A stretch of DNA of 64,000 bases. Origin: Muscardinus avellanarius (taxonomy: Eukaryota; Chordata; Mammalia; Rodentia; Gliridae). A program made the position numbers and the translations under genes. The DNA lies in contig OY726560.1 of the NCBI GenBank assembly GCA_963383645.1, positions 30,813,173 to 30,877,172 on the forward strand, given 5' to 3'. The notes below the pieces were generated by a model. It was not told the origin of the DNA, made no database searches, and saw only the letters and a program-made list of their open reading frames with translations. Numbering within the stretch: position 1 is the stretch's first letter; each line of letters starts with the position of its first letter. Positions 24,381-37,486 of the stretch are shown here, piece by piece.

Positions 24381-24992
24381 CACCTTCTTTGCTTCTATTA
24401 GTGTCAAGGCATTTTATGAATGGATCCTCCATCAACTCTAATTAAAGATTTTATCTGTCAATCATGGACCCCAAAATTTATGTTACAATGAGCCAGGCTA
24501 GACAATAGGCATTACTGTGTGAGGAATAATATTTGTAGAGACATGGCCACAGGATCTGAACAGGGCCAACCTGAGTCACTGTGAGGAATTGAAATAGAGT
24601 CTGTTCCAAGGAGGATTGGACCTTCTTCTGAAGAATCACTAGATATAAGGAAGATATATATTGACCTACCAGTGATCACATTATTACTCCCTAGAAAACT
24701 GTTGCCTGAAAAAGAAGAAAAGAAGACAGCATAGAGAAAACAGGGTAGAGGAAAAGAACTAGGTCAGGGAAGTTCTCGGGCCATCAGTCAGCTCCTTTGA
24801 ACTGCATCACTTCTAACCTTTCAGTTCATAGTTTTCACTAGGTTTGGGGTATATTTGTTTATTTACTTAGAGTTTATATAAATATATATTCTTTGGGCTT
24901 ACAAACAAAAATTTCTCTTCTCTAGAATCCCCACACTCCATATATCTACATGGATACTTATATAAGGCCTTCTAGATTTCTGAGTAAAAAAT
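24378..24992. other. Unique stretch
   Basis: Nothing recognised. Confidence 0.4.
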
Positions 24993-25005
24993 GTCTCCAA
25001 CCCAG

Positions 25006-25197
25006 CCAGGTGTGGTGGCAAACGCTTGTAGTCCTCACACTTGGGAGGTAGAGACAGGAGGATCCCGCTGGTTCAAAGCCAGCCTCGCTGGCTTAAGAGA
25101 CCCTGTTTCCAAATAAAAATATAAAATAGGTCTGGGAATGTAGCCCAGAGTTAGAAGGGTTTTTGGGAACCCCAGTACCACCAAGCAAACAAAAAAA
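25006..25197 (+). mobile_element. Young B1-dID-like SINE
   Basis: Full-length young-subfamily copy with the remodelled right half. 13-bp target-site duplication GTCTCCAACCCAG (24993-25005) / GTCTTCAACCCAG (25198-25210), one mismatch. Confidence 0.92.
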
Positions 25198-25954
25198 GTC
25201 TTCAACCCAGAGAGGTTTTTCTTAGCCACACTGTGATAGATGACTTCTTTCTTTTGCTATTACTGAATAAGTTTCTACTTGTTTTCCATGACTTTAGAAA
25301 GTAAGTTCTTCACTAATCTATTAATTGTTGCTATATTTCCTTGGTCTAAATATCAGTATATGTTTGTCAAATATGCTATGGCACATTATCTGTGCTGCCT
25401 AATTCTACTTTTAACCTAGACACACTAGATAATTATTTATATTACTAATAAGGAAACACCTTTTTATGAGTAGATTTTAAAGGATAATGACTTTAATTTT
25501 CCAACTTTTTCTTTCCTATGTATAGGGTGCTTCATTCCTCTTCTCTTTACTTTTCTTCTCTTTTCTTTTATTTTCTTTTTTTTTTTTTTGGTAGCAGATT
25601 CACTTTACTGTCTAGCTATGTTTGAAGAATGCATATTAACTTTCAAAATAACTAAGTACTATTTAGTACATTTTTATAAGATTAGCACTTAAGCACTTTA
25701 ATGGATTAATTTACCAAGCTGTAACCTGTGACAATGAAAATAAAAAAAACTACTTCCAAAGGTGTCCAAGCTTTTAACAAGGAACATATAAGATGAGGAA
25801 CAGGCAAATTTTCTTTTTTTCCTAAATTTCACTTCATTCTTAATTAGTCACCACCATAAACCTTCCCCCATAATACTTTCCTTTTCTGTGTTCAGGGACA
25901 TCAAAGTCACAGCTGACCACCTAAACCAGATAGATATAGGCAGAAATCCACTTT

Positions 25955-25960
<6 letters not shown>

Positions 25961-26003
<43 letters not shown>
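25961..26003. repeat. (AC)n microsatellite
   Basis: About 21 uninterrupted AC units. Confidence 0.97.
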
Positions 26004-26004
<1 letters not shown>

Positions 26005-26589
26005 CAGTGCATGGTATTCATCTGTATTCATCTAAGAAATGAGATAAGATGTCAAAAATCTGTTAGTATAAATGAAATCAAATCCAAAACTGGAAATGGA
26101 TTACTCAACATTAAAAACACACTTCTTTTTCAAATCTCCACAAAAAGAAAATTGTTTTAAAAGGCAAACCCACAAGACAGAGTAAGCAAAGATAAAACAG
26201 AAATAGTCTTAGAAGTTGGAAATCAAACACAATTAAGAAAATCAAACCTTAAACTGTAATGAGAAATCTTAGAAGCAACTCTATTTGCCATAAAAATTCA
26301 CGAAAGTGCTCTAGAATTGGCACTATCCAGACCTTTTGGGAGTTGGTGTGAAAATAACTATTTATTATTAATATGAAGGACTAATTGAAAGACCATTTAA
26401 GAAGCAGCCAAATCCCTAGGTGTCCTCCTTCACAATGGCACAAACTAAAGTTTTGCTCTTTTTACTAGTAAATGACTAAGAAAACATTTCAATTGATGCT
26501 ATGAACATATGCAAAATTATTCATCCAATCTTAATATCATGTACAGAGAAGAGGAGGAAATGGGAAGGAAGCCAGGGAAGCTCCCCAAG

Positions 26590-26592
<3 letters not shown>

Positions 26593-26637
<45 letters not shown>
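26593..26637. repeat. (GT)n microsatellite
   Basis: About 22 uninterrupted TG units, 33 bp left of the target-site duplication of the full-length L1. Confidence 0.97.
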
Positions 26638-26638
<1 letters not shown>

Positions 26639-26949
26639 CCTAACACTCTGAACTTCATTATGATGCACCAAAGTATAATTTTTTAAATTTTATTTATATG
26701 TGGAACATATTGAAAATAGTATATATTTAGACTGTGCTTGGTGCCCTCTCCCCACCCCCCAGCTCCCCTTCCCCCACTCCCAACAATGGGTGTACAGATT
26801 AACCATGCTTTATTCACACTTTTACACATATTCAAATGTAGCTCCCCCATTAATCAACCTCAGCCTTATTCCTTTCCTATCCTTTCATTCTAGTTTTGCT
26901 GAAGTTTCCCTTCCATTATCTGAAGTCCCTCTGGTATTAATAATACTCC

Positions 26950-29900
26950 CTAGTTTGGGCATATTAGAAAAAACATATGTCCCTTAACTTTCTCTACTTG
27001 GCTGATCTCACTTAACATAATGTTCTCTAGATCTTTCCATCTTCTTGAGAATGATATGATTTTGTTATTTATAGCTGAGTAGAATTCCACTGTGTATATT
27101 TCCCATAATTTTACAACTCATTCATCTGTTGATGGAGACTTAGTTTCATTCCATATTTTGACTGTTACTAATTGTGCTGCTATGAACATGGGTATGCATA
27201 TATTACTATAGTTCTCTCATTTCAACCCCTTTGGAAAAAATACCCAGGAGTGGTAGAGCTGGATCATATGGTACATCTATTCCCATTTTTCTAAGGAATC
27301 TCCATACTGATCTTCATAGTGGCTGAACTATTTTGCACTCCCACCAACAGTGTAAAAGAGTTCCTCTTTCCCCACATCCAAGCCAGCATTGTTGTTATTT
27401 GCTTTCTTTAAGCTTGCCACTCTGGTTGGGGTTAGATGGAATCTTAGCTTAGTTTTGATTTGCATCTCCCTAATGGCTCATGATGTAGAACATTTTTTCA
27501 TATATCTATTGGCCATTTATATCTCTTCTTTTGTGAAGTGTCTATTCAGTTCATTTGCACATTTCTTGATTGGGTTATTTGTTTTGCTAGTGTAGAGTCT
27601 TTTGATCTCTTTGTATATTCTGGATATTAGCCCTCTATCAAAGTGGTGGCTGGTAAAGATCTCCCATTCTGTAGGCTTCCTCTTTAGGTTCTTGGTGGTT
27701 TCCTTTGATGAGAAGAAACTTTTTTAGTTTGATGTCATCCCACTTGTTAATTCTTGCTTTAATTTCCTAAGCTTTGGAGGTCTTGTTGAGAAAGTTACTG
27801 CCTTTGCCTATATGTTGGAGTATTGAGCATATGCCCTCCTCTAATAACTTAACAGTGTCTGGGCTAAATTCTAAGTTTTTGATCCATCTAGAGTTGATTC
27901 CTGTGCATGGTGAGCAGTAAGGATTTAGTTCTATCTTTCTACATATGGATAGCCAGTTCTCCCAGCACCATTTGTTGAAAAGTCTGTCTTTTCTCCAGTG
28001 TATGAATTTGGCCCCTTGGTCAAAGATTAATTGACTATAGGTGTGTGTGTGTTTGTTTCTGTACCTTCTATTTTGTTCTACTGGGCAATATGCCTGTTGT
28101 TGTGCCAATACCATGCTATTTTTACTATGATTGTTCTATAGTATAATTTGAAGTCAGGGATTGCAATGCCTCCTGCATGGTTCTTATTGCTGAGAATTTC
28201 TTTGGCTATTCTGGGTCTTTTCCTTCTAAATATAAAACTCATGAGTGATTTTTCTAGGTCTATGAAGAATGCTGTTGGTATTTTAATGGTGATTGCATTG
28301 AATCTATAGATATCTTTTGGCAGAATGGCCATTTTGATGATATTTATTCTGACTATCTATGAGCATGGGAGATCTTTCTATATTCCAAGGTCTTCTTAAA
28401 TTGCTTTCTTTATTATTTAATAGTTTTCTTTGTAGAGGTCTTTTACATCATTCGTTAGGTTTATTCCTAAGTATTTTATTGGTTTTGAGGTTACAGTGAA
28501 TGGAATTGTTTTCTTTATTTCTTTCATCATTGGTATAAAAAAACAACCAATTTATTTAGGTTGAGTTTGTATCCTGCAATTTGCTGAATTGTTTAATCAG
28601 CTCCACAAGTCTTTTGGTTTAGTTCTTTGGATCTTCTAGATAGAGAATCATGTCATCTGCAAAAAAGGATAGTTTTAATTCCTCTCTTCCTATTTGAAAA
28701 TCTTTGATTTCCTTCTCTTGTTTTATTGCTGTGGCAAGAGTTTCAAGGACTATATTGAAAAAAGTGGAGATAGTGGGCATCCTTTGGGTTTATTGTATAT
28801 TGACTTAATGATGTTTAAATATGTTCCTTCTATTTCAATTTTCTGCAGTGTTTTTAACATAAATGGGTGTTGGATTTTGTCAGATGCTTTTTTTAGCATC
28901 TACTGATAGGATTGTATGAATTTTGTTCTGTTTTATTTATGTGGTGAATAACATGTATTGATTTGTGTATGTTGAACCAGACTTGCTTTATTGAGATGAA
29001 ACCAACTTGGTTGTACTGTACAGTTCTCTTAATATGGTTTTAAATGTGGATAGCTAGAATTTTGTTTAGAATTTTTGCATCTATGTTCATCAAGGGTATT
29101 GATCTGTAATTTTCCTTTCTTGAGGTATCTTTATTTTGTTTGGGGGTTAATGTGATATTGGCCTCATAGAAAGAATTTGGGAGAATTTCATCACTTTCAA
29201 TTTTTCAGAACGAGTTGTGAAGTATTGAGATTAGTTCTTCACTGAAGGTTTTGTAGAATTCAGCTGGAAACACATCAGTGGCTGGGTTTTTCTTTAATTA
29301 CAGAGCTTTTATTGCTGTTTCTATTTCTTTGCTTGCTATTGGTTGGTTTAGGCTTGCTATGTCCTCTTGGTTCAGTTTAGGTAGGTTATATGTGCTTAGA
29401 AATCTATCAGTTTCTTCCATGTTTTCAAATCTATTGAAGTATAAAATTTCAAAATAGTTTCTGATAATCCTTTGAATTTCCCCACTGTTTGTGGTGATGT
29501 CTCCTCTTTCTTTTCTTTTTTTCTTTTCCTTTCTTTTTTCTTTTTTGTGGTACTGTGGCTTTCTACCTCCAGGCTATATTCCCAGACCTATTTTATATTT
29601 TATTTGGAAACAGGATCTCACTAAGTTACTAAGAGCCTTACTAAGTAGCTGAGGCTGGCTTCAAACCTGTGTAATCCTCCTGTCTCAGCCTCCCAAGCAT
29701 GAGAATTACAAGTGTGAGCCACCACTCCTGGCATGACATCTCATTTTTTATTTCTGATTTTAATAATTTGAGTTGATTTTATCTTTCTTTTGGCTAGGTT
29801 GGCCAGAGTTTGTCAATACTGTTAATCTTTTCAAAGAACCAGCTCTTTGTTTTGTTGACTCTTTAAATTGTTGTTGTTTTTGTTGTTGTTGTACTCTATT

Positions 29901-30927
29901 TCATTTATTTGGGCTCTGATTTTAATAATTTTCTGCCTTTTGCTGGCTTTGGGATTAGACTGTTGCAGTCTTTCTAGGTCCTTGAGTTGTGTCATTATGT
30001 TGTTTATTTAGTGACTTTCTGTCCTTCTTATGTGGGCACTCAATGCTATAAACTTTCCTCATATCACTGCCTTCAGAGTATAGATTTTGGTAAGTTGTTT
30101 ATCTATATTCATTTATTTCTAGACATTTCTTTATTTCTCCTCTAATTTACAATCTGACCCATTCATCATTCAATAGTGTATCAGTCAGTCTCCATGTATT
30201 AAATAGTTTCTTTTAAGTTTCCTGTTATTGATTTCTACTTTCATTCCATTATGGTCTGAAAAGATGCAAGGAATTATATTACATCTTTTGAATTTGCTGC
30301 TGCTTGCTTTGTGGTACATGATGTGACCTATTTTGGAGAAGGCTCCTTGGACTACTGAGAAAAAATGTGCATTCTGTAGATCCTGGTTGAAATATTTTGT
30401 ATGTGTCTATTAGGTCCAATTTGTTTATAGTTTTCTTTAGTTCTGAAGAGTCTTTACTCATCTTTCAAGATTGATCCAGTGGCATGAGAGGTGTGTTGAA
30501 GTCTCCCAATATTATTTGGGTCTATTTGAGATCTTATGTCCAGGAGGGTTTGTTTTACAAATGTGGCTGCACCCACATTTGGGGCATAAATATTTACTAT
30601 CATTATATCTTATTAGTGGATTGTTCCTTTTAATAAAAGGAAGTTCCCTGCTTTGTTTCTTCTGATGTGTTTTAGCTTAAAGTTTGTTTTGTTGGATAGC
30701 AGCATTGCTACCCCTGCCCATTTTTGTCTCCATTGGCATGATACATCTTTTTCTATCCTTTCACTTTCATCTGTGAATGTCTTTGGCTACCAGGTGAGTT
30801 TCATGCAAATAGCATATATTGGATTATGTTTTTTAATCCACATTGCCAGTCTATGTCTTTTGATTGGTGAGTTAAGCCCTTTGACTTTCAGAGTTATTAT
30901 TGAAATATGATTTTTGTTTCCTGTCAT
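26950..30927 (-). pseudogene. L1 ORF2 pseudogene
   Basis: The start (cat 30925-30927) and stop (cta 26950-26952) correspond to those of the 45.3-49.1 kb copy. It is broken by many frameshifts and stops, by the nested SINE at 29512-29733, and by a deletion of roughly 90 bases near 28780 compared with the younger copy. The largest remnants are 115 codons (27767-28114) and 84 codons (28078-28332), both in the region just after the RT domain. Confidence 0.9.
29512..29733 (-). mobile_element. B1-dID SINE nested in L1 ORF2
   Basis: Pyrimidine-rich tail (reverse of an A-rich tail), an ID-like part resembling the young type but with older wording ('ctaagttactaagagcc'), then a B1 part ending 'ccaccactcctggc'. 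Flanking L1 text 'tgatgtctc' / 'tgacatctc' is an imperfect target duplication. Confidence 0.85.
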
Positions 30928-30979
30928 TTTGTGTTCTAACTTCTGTTTGGTATAATATTTCTTCTTTACTTAGATGCCC

Positions 30980-31920
30980 TGCTGATAATCTTTTCTCTGG
31001 TTCTATAACTTGCTTCTTTTTTCTTCTTTATGGTTTGTTTCTTTAAGTATTTTTTCTAATATAGGCTTTAAAGTAATGAATTTTTTGAGATTCTGTTTAT
31101 CTTGAAACACTTGTTTCTCCATCAATTTTGAATAATAGTTTTGCTGGATATAGCAGTTTGGGTTGGAAATAGTTTTCTTCCGGGATCTGGATCACATCAT
31201 ACCAGTCTCTCCTGGCATTCATGACTTGGGTTGTATAGTCTGGGGTGATTTTTATTGTTTTTTCTCCTATATGTTACCGTCCTTTTGTTCTCACTACTTT
31301 TAAGATTCTTTCCTTGGCCTCTATGTTGGTCATTTTGATTATTACATGGTGTAGACAGGTCCTTCTTTGATCTTGTCTTAATGGTGCTCTGTATGTCTCC
31401 TGAATGTGTAAATCCAAGTCTCTTTCTATGTTTCAAAAATTCTCTGAAATTAATTCTCTGAAGAGATTACAAATGTCCTTGTGTTGTACCTCTATCTCTT
31501 CTTCATTGCCTTTTAACCATACATTAGGACATTTCATATTTTCCCATAATTGTTTCATGTTTAGGTTTTGTTGCTGTAATGACTTCTGTATGTTGTTGAC
31601 TATGCTTTTAGTTTTGAAAGAGCTGTCTTCTAACAATTATATTTTTCATTTCATCTAATCTTTCAGAATTTATTTTCATTTATTGACTCTTTGATTTCAT
31701 TCCAGACCTCTTTCTGATACTTTTGTAGTGTCTCCATTTTCTCTTTTATTTCCTGTAGGCATGCTGTGAGGCCTTTCATCATATTGTAGCTCACGATTTG
31801 GAATTCTCCCTCTTGCGTTTCCTGTAGTTCAGTATTCGTGATTTCCATTGTTTCTTCATTAATTCTAATTCTCATATTTTCAAGGTTTTCTTGATTGCTT
31901 TTCTGATATTTTGGCATCAT
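30980..31920 (-). pseudogene. L1 ORF1 pseudogene
   Basis: Starts at 31920 with an N-terminus related to the intact ORF1 at 50150 and keeps the coiled-coil register in pieces (31663-31920, 31433-31636), then the RRM and C-terminal part (31197-31436). At least two frameshifts. The 3' boundary is approximate. Confidence 0.85.
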
Positions 31921-33555
31921 TTGTGGTTATTACATTTAATCCAGTCTTAGTAGTAGAAATTTAGAAGTGTCAACAGGTAGGCAGTACTTTTTCCTATGGT
32001 GAGGTTTGAGTATGGTGGAGTAGCTGGAGTGATGGTTGCAGGAGTAGGGTAAGGTAGAGGATATGATTAGGTTAAGGAAGAATTTAAGTATAATAAGGTA
32101 GTATCTGGTTGAGAATGGAAGAAGATTAGATAGTAGGACTCTTGTAGTTAGTAGAATATTTAAGTATGGAGATATGAAATGCCTTGAGTATTAAACAAAG
32201 AAATACAGTAAAGAAAATAAAAAGTTTTGAGAGAAGAGAGTAGATAGACTAAAGTGAAGAAGTTTGTAAAAGGAGTGGGGGGAGAGCAAACAAACACAAA
32301 TAAAGTAATAAAACAAGATATACAAGCTAACTATTATACATCAAAGACAAACAAAAAAAACAACCAAAAGAGGAAAAAAGAGTAAGAAAGAGAAAAAAGA
32401 GTACAAAATAAAATAAAATATAAAGAACTAGCAATCATGTGAGACAACAAAGTTAAACAAATAAGCAAACAAGCAAAAAACCCAAATAAAAGAAAACAAA
32501 CAAACAAACAAAACAGTCCTACTAAATTACAAATATGGTGTGGGTCCGTATAATATCTGAATGTCTGATTGCTATGGTAGCTTCTGGAGTATGTTCCAAT
32601 GACTCTTATTTGCTCTATACCCTATCATCAGTTTCTGAGCCTACTCTCTGAGTGTTTGGGCCCCTCTCTCACCTCTGACATCTTTGTGTCTAGGTGTCAG
32701 GGCATCAGGAGTCACTGTTAATTAGTTCTTTGCAAGTCCCCAGTTCTGTGTATTTTCACACTGTAGTCTGCACTTCTGAACTCTCCTCCTAGAGCTCTGG
32801 CCTGTGCTTCCCTACCCACAGGGGCAGAGGGTGCCCAGTGCAGTCTTGGAACAATACCCTGTGGCCTTGTGCAGGTATCATGCCTTAAACACCTTTCCTG
32901 TGTCTCTGGAGGTTCTAACTGGACTAGCCCACCAGGTCCCGCAGCATACAATGGACGCACATAATTACCACAGTGTCCCATGGCACACACTGGGTGCATG
33001 CTGGGTCCCGTGGCTCATCTAGGCATATACTGTTACCTGGATGCCCTGGTCTTGGGCTCTGGAGAATTTGCTATGCTTCTGCATGGCTTTTCTGGGAAAA
33101 CATGGTGACCTGGTTCAGTTTGGGGTCTCTGGAAATCTCACTGTGCCAATGCAGATGCCGCCTCTGATGAGCAAATGGTGCCACTCAGGTGCTCAGGTGC
33201 AGCTCACCACTTAAGATGTTGGAGCTCCGTAGCCTCTTTCAAACTCTTGAGGTTTTGTTTTTTGTTTTTCTGAATTTTGGGGGGCTGCCATGCCAGGACT
33301 CGCGATTTGGGCCCGCAGCCCATGATGGCACTGGTGGCCTGCTGCATCCACAGCAGGTCCATCACACACTCAGGCTTTTTTGCAGTGGATCTCACAGTTC
33401 AGGGTTACTGGATTCCTGCCACGATGTTTCCTGGATCTGTTTTGGGTCATAAGCTATATTTATTTTGTTTATTAAGATGCTGCCTTTTCAGTAGTTGAAA
33501 TTTATTTCAGCTACTGAGATGTGCTGAATCCCGCATTCACCATTTTGAATTTCTG
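31921..33555 (-). promoter_or_regulatory. L1 5' UTR with presumed internal promoter
   Basis: About 1.6 kb upstream of ORF1 to the target-site duplication. The first kilobase (33555 down to about 32560) is richer in GC than anything nearby, as L1 promoters usually are. The motif CAAAATGG lies at 33547-33540, about +9 to +16 of the element, close to where the YY1 site sits in human L1. The rest, adjoining ORF1, is A-rich on the plus strand. Activity is inferred only. Confidence 0.65.
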
Positions 33556-33566
33556 AAAGTATAGTT

Positions 33567-35741
33567 AAAAAACAGTAAATGACAGAATTTCTGTGTACTT
33601 GGGGACCCAAGATTGTTCAGAGCAGGGTATTTTTCTTAATTAACAAAAATGTTTTAAATGGAGATAGAAAGTAAGAAATAAAAGTTTAAATTAAATTAGT
33701 GAAACAATCTACAAAGTTTGATAGTTAAAAAATAACAGTTCCAAAATAAAAGAGCCAAGGAATAGGAGGAGGTATCCCTGAAGTAATCAAGAGATCTTCC
33801 AGGAAATAAGAACATAAATTTTGTTGTTGAAAGGACTCACCAAGCTTGTAGCATGATGGATGAAAATAGACAATGGAAGGCACATTATCTTAAAGTTTTA
33901 GAAAACTAAGGACAAAAACTTGCTCTCCTAAGCTTACAGTAAAGAATAATATATCATATGTTTTGTATTAGTTTCATATTTTAAACACTATAACTATAAC
34001 CAAAAGGATTTCAACTTTAGAATTCCACATATAACCAAACTTGCACACATAAGGTCCTTGATTTGAGGTTTAGTGTGGGAAAAATAATCCAGCATAGTCA
34101 ATTTTCAGCCATACTGCAAAGCATCAAATGATGGAAAAAACTAATCATATTGAGATTTCAGCATTGACTTTGAAAGCTTTACTGCCAAACAGGACACCAA
34201 AGGGAATATTGATTCTTCTTTTACCCAGAAGCCACCACACTCAAAAAGTCTCCAGAATCAAAGGATACTTATGCCCATGCATTCCAATAAAATTGAGTAT
34301 TCTCTTCACTTACTCATTTGACATTTGTGTAAGCATTTCTCATTAGCAGAAACTACAGCACTTCTAGAACCCTACTGTGTTAGTGTTTAAGAAATGCAGA
34401 AGTTTTGCTTTCCATATTCTAAAAGAAATTTAAAATTAACGCTGACTGATAATTCACTATTTCTGCCACACAAAGTCTCAAAAATATATTTTGCAAATAC
34501 TCTTTCTTTGGACATTCTTGGAGTATATATTTCATTGAACTATGAGGAAACCAAGAAGCAGTAAAACATATACATGGCACAGAAGATCTAGCATTGGGGT
34601 AAAGTGAGAGAGCTTCTCAGGATAATAGCTGTATCCCAAGCAAGGAGAACAAACCATGGTTGGAGAGAGATCAAAATAAATAGATACCTGATGGGTGCAC
34701 AGCCCTGATTTTACTGGGTAACAAGTGCGAGTCTGAAGTAATAATAAATACATAGGAAAACAAGCTTGTGACAAAACAGGACAAACTCTGGTATGGGGAG
34801 AAAGATGAGCAGAAAATTTATCCAATTTTATGCCTTGGCATATCCTTGGGTGATAAGAGACCTCTTCTTTTCACGCTTAAAGCTAAGCAAAAAAAAAAAA
34901 TCAAGGAGTAGCTGTAAGCATGTTATTTAAGAGTGGAGGCAAAGTGTAAAATAATCAGCTACACATAGGTGAATATAATTGCCTTTAGGAAAAAGAATAG
35001 CAGTTGATTACTGTCTATAATCTTACAGGATTAAAAGACCCCTTAGAAAGGAACATCCTATATTTGATAAAAGTAAAAACTTGGTGGATATGTGTGAGTA
35101 ATTGATTACAACTATTTATATTCCTACACTATTGTTAAAATGACTGCATTCCACAAAGATATTTGAACATTTTTCAACCTACTCTCACACTAAACTCCTC
35201 CTTCAGTCTTAACTCTATGTGAAAGAGCAAAGGCTAAAAGACTCAACACAAGATGACATATGATTTAGCAAAAGCTTATAAATGTTTGTATGTTCCTGGC
35301 TTTTGAGAATGCATTAATCATTCACTAGATGGGGCTCACACACTACGGAGAGGTGATGGCTGTCTAAAGTGTTCTCTTGTGTAAGGAAACACATTCTACA
35401 GATGTGTTAGATGGAAATTTGCAATGAGACAACATATTGTTTAAACTCTATATCATAATGTACATACAACTATTTATATATAATAAAAGAAAAAGTATTA
35501 TAAATCTCTATTTGAAAAAACTTTAGTAATTATTTGGTTGAATTCTCTGATTGTAACGAATAAGAAATTTGGGGTCAGAAAAAAAGACTTGCCTAACAGA
35601 GGTGGGCATAGAACTCAGCAAAGGCACATATCTCTTGAAAAGAACTGTTGTTTGGAGGCTTAGAGACAATCAGCCCTAACAACAAATATGTATTGAGTAC
35701 TGAATGAGACACTGGGTATAGGGAAGGTATAAAGATGATTA
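33567..35741. other. Unique stretch
   Basis: No gene recognised in about 2.2 kb. 'cttgcctaacagaggtggg' near 35590 may be a short MIR remnant. Confidence 0.4.
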
Positions 35742-35842
35742 AGAAAGCCAGGCTTCTAATCCCAGTACTTGAGAGGCTGAGACAGGAGGATCACAGGTTT
35801 GCAGCTAGCCTCAACTACTTAATGAGGCCCTCTGCAACTACC
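35742..35842 (+). mobile_element. Truncated B1 SINE
   Basis: 'aaagccaggcttctaatccc', 'gagacaggaggatcacagg', 'agcctcaactacttaatgag'. Lacks both the very 5' end and the ID-like part. Confidence 0.7.
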
Positions 35843-36164
35843 TACCAAATACATATTGAAAATGTGGAGATGAGTTTGCTAATATATGTGAAAGTGACTA
35901 ATATCTCCAGAGCTATAATCAATTGATTTTTACATGACAAATCTGCATTTTCCATCTTAACTATTAGCTTCCTACAACTTAACAGAATAGAAAGAATTTC
36001 AAAAAGAAAATGGAAAAGCACAAACCCCACACAGTCATATAAGTAGGAATCCTGTCCTATAAACAATACAATTTTCCACTAAAAACACTCAGCAATCTTC
36101 TCATCTGTTTAAATGTCATTCACATCTTTTCCTATACCACCATTATAATCTAAACATAGAATAT

Positions 36165-36365
36165 AAACCAGCTGTGATGGTGTATGCCTATAATCCCAGC
36201 TTGAAAGGCTGAGACAGGAGGATTTCAGGTTCAAGCCAGCCTCATCAACTTAAAGAGGATCTCAGCAACTTAGCGAGACTGTTTTAAAATAAAAAATAAA
36301 ATAAAACTGGAAGTATCGCTCAGAGATAAAATATCCCTAGGTTCAACCCTAGTGCCAAAGAAAAG
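36165..36365 (+). mobile_element. Old B1-dID SINE
   Basis: Left part 'ccagctgtgatggtgtatgc', duplicated 'aacttaaagagg' / 'aacttagcgaga' linker, ID-like right part ('aagtatcgctcagagataaa', 'gttcaaccctagtgcc'). Confidence 0.82.
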
Positions 36366-36499
36366 AATATTTTTATTCTCCTTTAGATTTTGCATCCCTC
36401 TTATGTGATCTATAAAACAAAGGAAACAAATGAAATAAGCCCCAGTATACAGACTTAGCAGTTTCCAGACTATAAAGCATGGAGGAAAACTCAAAGGAA

Positions 36500-37108
36500 A
36501 TATGACTTCTATTCAAATTTAAACAGAGCTCAGAACATGGAGAAACAGATCACACCAAATACACCAGCACAGAAAACAGAAAAATACATCACAATAGACT
36601 GGAGTTTAGCACAGTAATGGAAGATTGCTTTACTATTCAAAAACCAGCCAGTAATTCACCACATCTAGATACTAAATTTATGAAAAAATAAAATATGATC
36701 ATCTCAATTGACGCAGAAAGATACCTGAAAAGAAATCCAACAACAATTATTGATTAAAATTAAACAAACAAAAAAAAAACTACAAAAAAATAATCATTGT
36801 GCTAGCAAGGTACAAAAAGAGTCAGAGAAATGTCCTCAATCTAATGTGTCACACACAAAAAATTAATGACTACCTCCTAATCATTGGTGAGAGATTAGAT
36901 GCTTTCTACTTAAGATGAAGAATAACTTAAGAAAATCTATGTTCTTTATTTTTATTCAATATTTTGTAAAAAGATCTTAACCAGTGCCATAAGTCCATAA
37001 AAACAAATAAATGGTATTATTATTTTTTAAAAAAAGTAATTATATTTTCTTATTTGTAGATGACTATCTGTATAAAATATCTTATGGAAAAATAAGAAAA
37101 ATAAAATA
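36500..37108 (+). mobile_element. Ancient L1 fragment, RT region of ORF2
   Basis: Plus-strand wording follows the L1 ORF2 RT region: 'accagccagtaattcacc', 'gatcatctcaattgacgcag', 'gaaatccaacaacaattat', 'accagtgccataag', 'atttgtagatgactatctg' (the metal-binding Asp-Asp region). All frames are broken. An ID element directly follows. Confidence 0.65.
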
Positions 37109-37210
37109 GGGGTTATGGATGTAGCTCAATGACAAAATATTTGCCTAGCACGTGCAAGGTCCTGCATTCACTGCAAATAGAAAAAAGACAGAGAAAAAAT
37201 AAATAAATAT
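37109..37210 (+). mobile_element. ID element
   Basis: 'ggggttatggatgtagctcaa', 'ttgcctagcacgtgcaaggtc', then an A-rich tail. Monomeric ID-type SINE between L1 fragments. Confidence 0.75.
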
Positions 37211-37431
37211 AAGGAAATTCTATAGATGAGCAAATAAGGCAACCCGAAGGAATGGGAGGGAGAAGAGGAAAATCCTCTAATACACATCAAAGTAAATCAC
37301 TAAGCCAAGCATGGGAAGGAAGGAGGGGGAGGAATGGGGAAGGAATTGGGTAAGGGCTAATTGGGTGATTTGTGCATGTATGTCTCCACCATCTTTTATC
37401 GCATCAAGATGTATGACTACAATGCACCAAT

Positions 37432-37437
<6 letters not shown>
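37211..37437 (+). mobile_element. L1 3' UTR fragment
   Basis: Purine-rich 3'-UTR wording ('gaaggaaggagggggaggaatgg') ending 'gactacaatgcaccaataaaa', the same 3'-end type as at 12.95 kb. The tail has turned into a TA array. Confidence 0.55.

Positions 37438-37483
<46 letters not shown>
37437..37483. repeat. (TA)n microsatellite
   Basis: About 23 uninterrupted TA units following an L1 3' end. Confidence 0.97.

Positions 37484-37486
<3 letters not shown>

Larger units (their letters stand above)
25211..26669. other. Unique stretch with two microsatellites
   Basis: No gene recognised. Contains a pyrimidine/T-rich tract near 25536-25590, (AC)n at 25961-26003 and (GT)n at 26593-26637. Confidence 0.5.
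26681..33555 (-). mobile_element. Full-length decayed L1
   Basis: Minus strand, 5' to 3': 5' UTR 33555-31921, ORF1 from 31920, ORF2 30927 to 26950, 3' UTR to 26681 ending in an A-rich tail. Near-perfect 11-bp target-site duplication AAAGTATAATT (26670-26680) / AAAGTATAGTT (33556-33566). The minus-strand reading at the 5' junction, TTTTTT/AACTAT, fits an L1 endonuclease site. A SINE is nested at about 29512-29733. The 3' UTR belongs to the 'ttccacatataaataaaa' type, unlike the younger copy at 45 kb. Confidence 0.95.

Noticed and set aside
24232..24435. Open frames made of Thr-His or Cys-Val repeats
   Set aside because: They are translations of the (GT)n microsatellite; the same applies at 25888-26160 and 26501-26686.
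32718..33498. Several 60-93 codon frames in the GC-richer stretch
   Set aside because: They lie in the L1 5' UTR on both strands. I see no conserved motif, and an ORF0-like call would need comparison with other copies.
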